This document shows, piece after piece, positions 10,285-19,911 of a stretch of DNA of 64,000 bases. The stretch is from Rhizophagus irregularis (taxonomy: Eukaryota > Glomeromycota > Glomeromycetes > Glomerales > Glomeraceae). The notes beneath the pieces are model-generated. The model ran no database searches. It saw only the letters and a program-made list of their open reading frames with translations, and had not been told where the DNA came from. Made by a program: the position numbers and the translations under genes. The stretch covers positions 3,474,501-3,538,500 of the forward strand of contig NC_089447.1 of assembly GCF_026210795.1 (NCBI RefSeq). The letters are read 5' to 3'. Positions within the stretch are counted from its first letter, which is position 1. Each line of letters starts with the position of its first letter.

Positions 10285-12280
10285 TTAATTTTTAGTGGAT
10301 TGATTATTATTTTGTAAAATCATTTGTTTCAAATCTTGAAGCTCTTGTTCAAGTTTTTGTACATATTGTAATGATAACTTTTTATCATTAGCAATTTGTG
10401 TTGATTCCTGTTCATGATTGTAATTATTATTGATTACTGGCTCTGGAATATGCGGTTGTACTATTTCTTTTCTATGATTAAAAATATGATCATTATTGGT
10501 TAATTCTACTATTTCTTGTCCATGATTAAAAATATGGTCATTATTGGGTAGTTCTACTATTTCTTGTCCATGATTAAAAATATTTTCATTTTTGAATGGT
10601 TGCACTATTTCTTGTCCGTAATTATGAACTTTATTTTCGACTTGATCGTTATCATCATCTTTACTTCTATTTTTATACCGTCTGTATTCAATAAAAATTA
10701 CTAAGGACAAGAAACCAACCCAAGTTCCTATAATTACACCAATTACCCCAATAATAAGTGATTTATTAATTGATGACGGTTCATTATTTGATGGTGGTGG
10801 TAAGCTGTTAAATTCGTTCGTCCATATATACTCAGTGACATTACTAATATCAAGCAATAAAATATCATTTTCAATTGAACGATTATATCCATCTCCTATT
10901 AAAATAATTAAATTTTGGTTAAATTCATATCAGTTAATTTAAATGGTGGTTCGTAAATATATTTACCAAATGATATAACCATATATTTGTCAATTACATT
11001 TGCTGCATGACCATAACGGAATGCCAAAGTTTGCCCAGATGTTTTTGGAATACGCCATTCAAAATTTATTAATTCTAATTCATAGAGTGGCGAATCTACA
11101 GGTTTAGGTGGTTTAGTAACATCCCTATAACCTCCATAAATGATTACCCTTTGACCGTCTAATCCTGTTGAAATAAATTAACTTAGTTCTTAATTCTGAA
11201 TAATATGATGATATTTTTGTTTGAAATACATACCAAGAACAGCGGTAAAACCGTTTCTGTAGGAAGATATTGTTCCTGAAGTAGACTATATTTAAATAAT
11301 ATATACAGTAATAAGCAATAATTTCTTTTATATTTATTTAGTTGATGATTTTATTAATCTACCTTTATATTCCAATTATCATTTATTGTATCATATATAT
11401 AAACCTGTATAAATAAATAGTTAATTAGTTGAACCGAAATATTTCTGTATAAAAATTCTATGTTCTAAAGGTTTATAACAAAGAGATAAAAAATGCTGAC
11501 GTTTTTTTGAAATAAAACGTAAATCTCAACGTTTTAACGTTAAATTATTGCAAAAATATTATATACCTGTAAATCTAGTAAATCTAAATAATAGAACAAG
11601 TATATAAGTGACATACATCATAATAAGTAATATTTGAATCATAAAAATTGTAAAATGAATTGCTTACCCATATAAATTATATTATTATCAGGCAATAAAG
11701 TGGCAGCATAACTCATACTTCTAATTGATGCAAAACTTCCTTTACCCCAAACAAGATTTACTGTATCTAAAATAAGCATATCACTATAAACATTCGTACG
11801 AATATCTAATCCACTCCATAAATACATTTTGCCCTTGTCGTCTATAATTCCGGTCAAAGAGTACTTTCTATGATAAGTATCACCAATTATCTTTGGAATA
11901 TTCCATAAATTGGTTTGTGGATCAAAGGTATAAACCAAATCCATAGAAGTGGGACCGAATCCCCCGTATAAGAATAACGTATTATTATTTGCACCACCTT
12001 TTACGGATGTAACAAACGTATGTTCTGGAATAGTATTAATGTTTGACAAATCTTTCACTATTAAATTTTGAGTATTAAATGGGACAGAAAAATCGATATA
12101 AAAAAAATCTTTTCCAACGTCACCATCCTCGGAACCACCAAAAATATATAATTTATTATAAATAAACGTTGCGGTATGTCCCCGCCGTTTCAAATTATAA
12201 GGTGTCATTTGGCAATTTATTTCAATTAATAATTGAAATAAAAACCATAATGTAATATACATTAAACTCTTTCGTAACAT
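10285..12280 (-). CDS. Kelch-repeat single-pass membrane protein (K1)
   Basis: Six exons: 12280-11668, 11583-11567, 11404-11363, 11285-11234, 11164-10967 and 10895-10285. All are GT-AG and sum to 1533 nt, 510 residues. The start at MLRKS is chosen over an upstream ATG because the paralogues begin at the same place. Residues 1-24 form a signal peptide ending EINCQ. A Kelch beta-propeller follows (RGHTATFIYNKLYIFGG, then VIIYGG and further GG turns) up to about residue 305. Next come a conserved NDILLLDIS and EYIWTNEF linker, one membrane helix (about 353-377), and a tail with about four repeats of the form IFNHGQEIVE, ending in a predicted coiled coil (QKLEQELQDLKQMIL). A cell-surface role with an outside propeller and cytoplasmic tail is inferred; the ligand is unknown. 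An 8-nt alternative exon 2 (11574-11567) is also in frame. Confidence 0.85.
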
Positions 12281-12662
12281 TATATAGTTATTTATTAAAA
12301 AAATAATTTTCAAGTGAATTAAAGTGCTTATCTAAATTAAAAGTCAAAAAAAAAAAAAAAAAAGTATCGTAAGACTAACATATTTAGAAGTTATTGATAA
12401 AGTTTAATGAAAATTAATAAGATCGTATCAAAGAAAAGATTACGGTTACACATCTTTATGTATTTCTTTTGTTTGTTATTGTAGTCCTTTGTAATTAGGC
12501 AAATAATTAATAAAGAAATGCGGTTCCCGTGTGCTATGTGTGCGGTATACTATATTAGGAAATATTTAATCATCTACTTGTGCCATACTGCCTAATATAT
12601 CATTCAAAAGTATGATTTATTTGGTTACATTCCATTTTTGTACTTTTATGTCTCGCTGTGAT
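12281..12662. promoter_or_regulatory. Upstream region of K1
   Basis: Contains a poly(A) run next to the start and, at about 12624, the motif GTTACATTCCATTTT also found upstream of K2 and K4. In K1 it lies about 345 bp from the ATG, compared with about 100 bp in the others. Confidence 0.4.
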
Positions 12663-12776
12663 GCAAATGTATCGTTCTTATACGATCAGGTGCTATGTTC
12701 TTATACGACGTATATGTCACATAATATAGGTCGTATAAGATAGTATGTCGTACACGTATAAGAACGATACATTTGC
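12663..12776. mobile_element. MULE-like MITE, 114 bp
   Basis: The ends are perfect 22-bp terminal inverted repeats beginning GCAAATGTATCG. They are flanked by an exact 9-bp duplication CGCTGTGAT (12654-12662 and 12777-12785). A 9-bp duplication is typical of Mutator-like elements. The element has no coding capacity. Confidence 0.85.
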
Positions 12777-12925
12777 CGCTGTGATATTACTTTAGTACAT
12801 TTGTAATATTTAGCCAATAAAAAATTTTTTATTAATTATGACAGCCGGACCTAATAAGTAAAAAAGTAAAAAAACAAAATATTCAGTCAGCTGAGTGCTC
12901 ATATCAATTATGGTAGATTCCGCGA

Positions 12926-13330
12926 CAGTCTAATCTCGATATAACGAACAAACGATATAACGAACTTCATGATTTACCAAACTTTTTTTTAAAACCGTCT
13001 TCATCATTATATTTAAAACGTCTTGATATACCGAACATCATATAAACTTTATATAACATATACCGAACTTTTATTGATTTACCATTTATTAAAAAATTTT
13101 CACTTAGTCACATGATTTTCTAATTTTGCCTGAAATTAATTAATTTCGGCCAGAATTAGAACTACCTAATTTTTGCCTAAATTAATTAATGTTAAAACAT
13201 CTTAATTCTGACCGAAATTGGGCTATTAATTACGTGATTTTCTTGGTATACCGAACTTTCAAAAAACTTTGGGTTCGGTATATAAAAAAATACCGAATTT
13301 TTACTCCCAAACGGTCAAACCATGATCGCG
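12926..13330. repeat. Degenerate pogo/Tc1-like repeat
   Basis: Repeated CGATATAACGAAC and TATACCGAAC motifs occur on one side, with their reverse form near 13265-13300 (GGGTTCGGTATAT). This is the pattern of decayed short inverted-repeat elements. Similar motifs recur near 61570-61610. Exact ends could not be fixed. Confidence 0.35.
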
Positions 13331-14990
13331 ACTACAGTTAAATAATTGTATGATAATTTTTTATGTGTATTATTTAAACAAATTATAGAAAATGTTTCAA
13401 CACTTGATATTTTATTTTTATTCGATGAATTTATGTATTTATTATTTTCAAAAAAAAAAAAATTAATGTATACAATTTTTTAAATAGGGACGAGTCAATT
13501 TCTATCAAATGGTAAAGAATACGGTATATTAAATGATAATGGCATAACAAAATTCAACAAAAATTCATCTTGAACTTTTTTTACCTCTTGTGTAATATTT
13601 AAGATAATGTCGTAACATATCAAAGATAAGTATCTGAACAATTATAAACCCTGCATAAGTAATAAAATACCATTTTCAAGTGATTGTAATAATTATAACA
13701 GCATTCTTTTTGAGATATTTTTGTTAAAATCATATTAAGTATTTTAAAATCTCATAAAGTTACTCATCCGAAAGTTATCCAAAAGTTACGCGTTATATTG
13801 ATTTTTTAAAAAGAAAATAATAATTTTGTAAATTTAATATAATATTTTATTTCTTCATTTAATAATGTGAAGTCAACTAATTTTTAAATTTCATCCAAAA
13901 GTTACATGTTATAATTTAAAAAAAAATAATAAATTTGTAAATATTAATATAATTTATTATTTGATAATGAAGTTAACTAATTACAAAAAAATTTAAAAAT
14001 CTTTAAAGCTATTATTATTAATAAATATTTTTGGAACTTAAGAAATTTTTGGGATTCTACTTGGTCTTGATGACAATGGTCTTGGCGACGATAACTCGAA
14101 GATAATTAAATAATTGATAATTGATCTATAAATAGAAATAAAAGAGAGGTTATCCTATGATCACTCAGATAAATGAGTTATTGAATTACTGGGCTGATAT
14201 CAGAACGCTCATCCACGCTTACTCAGGCACATATACCAGATTTCATCTAGACTCACAAAGAATCCCGACAAATAAATATATTTGGAAAACCTTAGACATA
14301 TATATACGTGAACAGACCCATGAACTAAATCGTAAAAAAGCCTTCATTGCAATTAAAGCTCAATTGAACACAATAACTCACCTTTGTTAAAAATAAGGTG
14401 GTATCAACCCAAGATTCTAATCACCTACAAGTAATGTAATTTTCTGAAAACATAAATAGGTCCAAAACTACTCCTATTTATAAGAAATATGACATTTTAT
14501 TACTTATAATGAGTCATAATCATAATAAAATGAATAATTATAAATACTAATTTCCATCAATTTCCATCATATTCCTTTGATAAAATAACTTATAATGAGT
14601 CATAATTATCAATATTTACAATAAGATGAATAATAACAAACCATGATTACTAATTTTTCATTATATCTTTACTTAATTATTAAATAATGCCTAGTAGTAA
14701 ACACATTGTATCGTTTGTTTATTATAAGCGCAGCAAAAAATTTTATTTGATTTTGGTAAAATTTCTTTTAAGCTGGAATTCAATAAATACGTTTTGGTAA
14801 ATATTAGTATAATATCTATCATAAGAGCTCTCTTATACAATAGAATTTGTTCATAATCAAAATTTTAAGGCAGAAACTCCTATATTGTATAATTAAATGA
14901 ACGAAATTATTATATATATTTGATCATTAAGCCTATATATATACTGCACATAAAAATTACTACGCAGTTAAAAAATGATATGACATTTTC
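13331..14990. other. Intergenic, with one short open frame
   Basis: Mostly AT-rich. An ATG-initiated 77-codon frame at 14157-14390 (plus) has fairly ordinary composition (for example IREQTHELNRKKAF) and may be a fragment of a transposon protein, but no family is recognised. A short stretch at about 13490-13570 reads FLSNGKEYGILNDNG and could be another relic. A direct repeat of TTATAATGAGTCATAAT is present at about 14503 and 14589. Confidence 0.35.
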
Positions 14991-15002
14991 TAGGATCATC
15001 CG

Positions 15003-15137
15003 AAGACCCGAGCTCTACGCATTCTTCAGGGCCGGCACTATGTAATGCTGGTCGGAATTATCCACAAATGGAAGCGATCTACATAATTTTGGGCTCATAA
15101 CCAGGACCTGACCTTTCTATGTATAGCTCGGGGTCCT
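15003..15137. mobile_element. hAT-like MITE copy a, 135 bp
   Basis: Terminal inverted repeats A(A/G)GACCCGAGCT at the left and AGGACCCCGAGCT (reverse of the right end) are flanked by an exact 8-bp duplication ATCATCCG (14995-15002 and 15138-15145). Eight-base duplications are typical of hAT elements. The interior holds CAGGGCCGGCACTATG, shared with copies at 30568 and 37316. Confidence 0.8.
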
Positions 15138-15670
15138 ATCATCCGTCAGATAATTTTTTTTTGGTATTACAAAATAGTTTTATCATTCGATTTAACGTTA
15201 ACGCAAATGAGACCGATATCATATGTATAGATAATATTTATTTCATGGCGTAGTGTAACGAATATTTTTTATGTTTATAATTTATTTTTTTGCTTTATTA
15301 AATTATGATATATACAAGCTTATATTAACAGAAGTATACTGAGAAATATTAAATTTATTTGACAAACTATTAAGTATAAAAAATAATGTATTGTAGGTTT
15401 TATTTTAGTGTTTAATGTTAAGAAAAAAATATAACAGATAAAGGTTTGTTTGGGAAACAATAATTTAGTAATTCAAACAAAATTACATACCACATTGAGA
15501 TGGGAATACCGCATTATTCTTTTGATTTGTTTGATAATAACATCCGAATTTATTCATGCCTTATTGTTTGTTTCAGTCTTGGATCTCTCGTTCAAGTTCT
15601 TGTACATATCATAATGTTAATAATGTCAACGATTGTAACTACTATTTATTACTGGATCTTGAGTTACCAG

Positions 15671-17444
15671 TTATACTATTTCTCGTCCATGATTAAATAT
15701 ACGTTCATTACTAGGTGGTTCTACTATTTCTTGTCCGTGATTGTGCATATTTTCATTATTGGATGATTCTACAAATTCTCGCCCATGATTATGAATATTT
15801 ACATTGTTGGATGATTCTAGTTCATAATTATGAATATTTCCATTATCAGGTGATGCTACTATTCCTTGTCCGTGATTAAAAATATTTTTTTCAGCTTGAC
15901 TCCTTTTATTCCACATATATAAAGCGAAAACAAATAAAGCACAAACAATCAAAGATCCTACAATAGCGCCTGTAATATTTACATTAACTTTTGATGGTTC
16001 ATTAAATGATTGTGCTGATATATTTGATGATGTAGGATCATATTCATTTGTCCAAATATATTCATCTTTATTGCTAATATCAAGTAATAGAATATCATTT
16101 TCTTCTGATTCGTTATAACCCAATCCTATTAAAGTTATTTGTTATTTATATATTTGGTTAAATTCATATAAAATCAATTTAAATAATAGTTTAAAAATAC
16201 AATTACCAAATGATACAACCATATATTTTCCAATTACATTTGCTCGATGTGAAGTTCGGGACGCTGGAGTTTTCCCAGAAGTTTTCGGAATACGCCACTC
16301 ATAATTTATTAAATTTAATTCATAAAGTGATGAATCTACAGGTTTGGCATTACTAGAACCTCCATAAATGATTACCCTTTGACCGTCTAATCCTATTAAA
16401 ATAAAATTGTATCTTAATTTAAATACGATATTTGTTTAACAATATTATTATTTAAATACATACCAAGGACAGCGGATGCTCCTAGTTTATTAGGAGGCAT
16501 TGTTCCCGAAGTTATCTATATTTAAATTAATGTTTAGTACTAAGTTATTTATAATTAATTGATAATTAACATTTATAATTACTTACTTTCGTACTCCAAG
16601 TATCATTTATTATATCATATATATAAACCTATATATATAAATAATTATTTTACTAACCTAGAACAAAATTTTTGTCTAAAAAGAATCCAATAAAAATCAT
16701 TATTAAATTTATTTTTTGATTTCAATACCTTTATTAAACTACTGGCACTACTATCTAAATAATAAAGTAATAAATAAAAATAAAAATGAAAAATAGGAAA
16801 ATAATAAATAATGTCAGAATAACAAAGAATGACGGAATTACTTGCTTACCTATATAGATTATCTTATTATTAGGTAATAAAGTGGTAGCACTTTTCAATC
16901 CAATATTTGGTGCACCAATTGAACTCCTCGTTTCCCAAATTAAATTTTTTGTATCTAAAATGGCGATAATATCACCAATTCCATCCCAGAAATACATTTT
17001 TCCATCATGGTCGATAGTTCCTATTGAAGCATCATAAAGAATAGGTATTACACCGGTTGTTACTGGAGTATTCCATGAATTATTTTGCGGATTAAATGTG
17101 TGAACAGATGACAACTTAATAGCTCCTGCATTTTCGATTATGAACAACGTATCATTAATTGCACCACCCCTTGCGGACCCAGCACCGAAATGTGAAGGAA
17201 TAGTATTAATGCTTGATAAATCTTTTATTAATAAATTTTGAGTATTAAACGGGACAGAAAAATCGAAATAAAAAAAATCTTTCCCAACATTATTAGTTGA
17301 GAGACCACCCAAAATATATAATTTTTTATCAATAAGCGTTGCAGTATGTTCGCTTCGTTCCTTATCTATAGAAGGAAATGTTTGACAATTTATTTCAATT
17401 AAGAATTGAAAAATAAACAATAATATAAAATACTTTTGTAACAT
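15671..17444 (-). CDS. Kelch-repeat single-pass membrane protein (K2)
   Basis: Six exons: 17444-16850, 16754-16729, 16628-16587, 16515-16464, 16392-16207 and 16125-15671. They join in frame to 1356 nt, 451 residues. The start at MLQKYF matches K1 and K4. Residues 1-21 form a signal peptide ending EINCQ. The propeller (SEHTATLIDKKLYILGG; VIIYGG) runs to about 298. The NDILLLDIS and EYIWTNEY linker follows, then a membrane helix at about 351-373 and a tail with about five HNHGQEIV-type repeats. The frame stops inside the last repeat (GREIV, TAA at 15673-15671). Sequence beyond the stop (to about 15575) still resembles the K1 tail (QDPVINSSYN, QELERE), so K2 has lost its terminal coiled coil by a recent nonsense or frame change. 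Function as for K1 is inferred. Confidence 0.83.
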
Positions 17445-17529
17445 TTGCACGTTTTTTTTATTAAAAAAAAAAAAATTAAAAATAATTTTATTGAAAAACA
17501 TCAGCGAATTGAAAGTTTTATATTATATG

Positions 17530-17760
17530 AAATTAGTGTTACATTCCATTTTGAGTTTGTGCATTAAAAAGTCGGAAAAGTAATCTTATTACCGTTCTTT
17601 GTAGATATCTTTTACACTTCGTGAGAGAAAATACGTGTAGAATTCTACGATCAAGTCGATCCAATCGTTGAATTAAAAAGGTTAGGACAATGCAATGTTG
17701 CACAGATACTAGTTTGTAATAGTTAGTATCATATCATTGTCTGATCAGAATAGGAACGGA
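17530..17760 (-). promoter_or_regulatory. K2 promoter with motifs shared with K4
   Basis: Upstream of the K2 start are TTACATTCCATTTTGA (about 17540), a near-palindrome TGCAATGTTGCA (17691-17702) and ATTGTCTGATCAGAATAGGA (17736-17755). The same three motifs lie in the same order upstream of K4. Their conservation in otherwise diverged flanks suggests promoter elements or a common duplication origin. Confidence 0.45.
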
Positions 17761-18125
17761 TCACATGATGGGATATACAATCATAATATGTTGTGTGACT
17801 TTGTCGCAGCAGAAATTTTATTAATGTAATATAAAAAAAATTTTTCAAATTTCTTCAAATGGTTTCATAATTGTTTCAAGAATTTTTGAAAAATTAATTT
17901 AACTTTCTATATAAGTAAATTATATAACAGATAATTCAGATAATTCATCTTTATATAAAAAAAGATTTTTTTTTTTATCCGCTCGAGTGATACAAATCAA
18001 CCGACAACACTTTTTTGCACAAATAGATAAATAATAGAATATTTTCTAGAACTGATAGAAACTTAAATATACAATAGATAAATACTGTACATTTTTTTTT
18101 GTGATTTCCGTTAAAGGCTATAATA

Positions 18126-18387
18126 GAGCTTGGACTCGCACTCATGTAACTCGAGTTGACTCGAGTTGAACTCCCACTAAAGTTAGAAATTTCTTGACTC
18201 GAGTCAACCGGGATCACGTGGTTGATAGTGCCGGCACTATGACTATAACGGTCTGGGTAGAATTATGGATAAGTTTTTTGGCCCGCACTTTAACTTATCA
18301 TGACTCTCGAGTACTCTTCGAGTCAAATAAATTCTTGACTCGTTTTACTCGAGTTGACTCATCCTAACTCGAGTCCAAGCTCGCCCG
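18126..18387. mobile_element. hAT-like MITE with GAGCTTGGACTCG ends, 262 bp
   Basis: Inverted ends carry GAGCTTGGACTCG (left) and, reversed, CGGGCGAGCTTGGACTCG (right). Inside there are several ACTCGAGTTGA motifs. An exact 8-bp duplication CTATAATA lies at 18118-18125 and 18388-18395. It is non-coding. Confidence 0.75.
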
Positions 18388-19410
18388 CTATAATATCAGG
18401 TTTTTTTATTAATTACAAATTCTTTCAACATATATACAGTAATTTATTTATGAAAAAAGAGTTTATTAACCTAAAAGCTTTTAATAAAAATATTTTAAAT
18501 TAAAAAATTTTATGAACGGTTGCTTATTTTCGTAGTTTCCAATAAACATTGTATGATCGTTTTTCTATAAATAAATAATTTAAAAATAGAAGTAATGACA
18601 GATAAAAAAAGATTTGATAATTTAATGCAAATTACATATCTAAAAATAAGTTTTTACGAGGTTCTGTCTTTTTTTTAAAAAAAATGATCAAACGAAATTA
18701 ACTTTTGCAAAAAACTTACTGATAATAAAAGTACACAGGAGACCTTAAATTGCATTCTGCTCTTTTGTTGTCAAAAGAAGTTATGAGATATAGGCTATAA
18801 GTTATATGGCTATGTTATAAGAATCCGATTTGATTTTCACGTTGTGATGACTAAGCATACGAATTAAACGAAAAGTGAATATATATTTGGAATAGTATGA
18901 TAATATATTTTATAAAAATTTTTAGTTAGAATGAATACGATTTTTAATAAAAATATCCTAAAAAAAAATCGAATTAATAATTTTTTATATATTTAATATA
19001 ATTATTGAACTTAGAATTATTACTATTTGAAGATATTTAATAAATAATAATATATGATTTCATTGATAAATTATCATATTTAACTGAAAAAGAAAGTATT
19101 TTTTTTTTATATAAGATGTAATTCTAATAATTTTTATTTTTCACTCACATTATAAATAATCTACACTAACTGAATTAATATTATGTAATAACTAATTTTC
19201 TAAATATAGATTAAAATCACACTATTATGCTAAATTGGGAAACATATATATACTATAGTTTATAGAATTAGTAGTTATTTTCATTCTCACATTAAGAGAT
19301 CAAAATTAACAGTGTGTTTTTAAAAGAATAATTATATTTGATAATCGAAATAATAATCATGAAAATTATTTTGCAACTCAGAAATACGTAAAGCCTGAAG
19401 TGTTGCTTGG
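18388..19410. other. Segment duplicated upstream of both zinc-ribbon kinase genes
   Basis: No gene. From about 18690 to 18900 the sequence is similar, in reverse orientation, to about 41930-42110. This is the outer part of the inverted duplication that also includes G1 and G2. Shared motifs include GGAGACCTTAAATTGCA and TTCACGTTGTGATGACTAAG. Confidence 0.6.
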
Positions 19411-19535
19411 ATGTTACGCAAATTTTATTGTTGTACAGTACATCATAATGTATCGGAGAACATTTTGCGACAATCTGGTTACGCAAATTATATTGTTGTA
19501 CAGTACATCGGAGAACAATTTGCGCCAATCGGCAG
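19405..19535. repeat. Tandem duplication of about 70 bp upstream of G1
   Basis: Two adjacent copies of a unit that starts GTTACGCAAATT, contains TTGTTGTACAGTACATC and ends near TTTGCG(A/C)CAATC. The matching upstream region of G2 has only one copy, so the duplication arose after the two genes separated. Confidence 0.7.
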
Positions 19536-19609
19536 AATGCATATGATTTTACAATATGGAATTTCCACTTTTATTTCGTTACACTTCCATAATAGAATTC
19601 TATTCTAAA

Positions 19610-19815
19610 TTTCCAAGAAAATTCTATCCCTATAAAAAATTTTATCCGTTATTTCTGGAAAAACTCCGTAAAAGTGAGCCTTTCACGGATCCATTCACGG
19701 AAAATGTAAATGATTCGGTAAATTCCGTGATATAGGGGTTATTAATTTCGGAAATATGAGCCTTTTACGGAAAAAAGGCGTAATATAAAAAACGGATCGA
19801 CTTTTTTTACGGGGT
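19610..19815. mobile_element. Small insertion in the G1 promoter
   Basis: Compared with the G2 upstream region (about 41640-41720, reversed), G1 carries about 200 extra bases rich in TTACGGAAAA and CGTAAAAG motifs, between TAGAATTC and the TTGAAA...CTTAAAATATATTGCAT leader. It looks like a small non-autonomous element, but clean ends were not found. Confidence 0.4.
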
Positions 19816-19911
19816 ATTAATAGAATGTGACAAATATATAATAAATATTTTCCTACTTAAATTTATTATATTTTCTTTTTTTTTGAAACTTACCTTAAAA
19901 TATATTGCATT

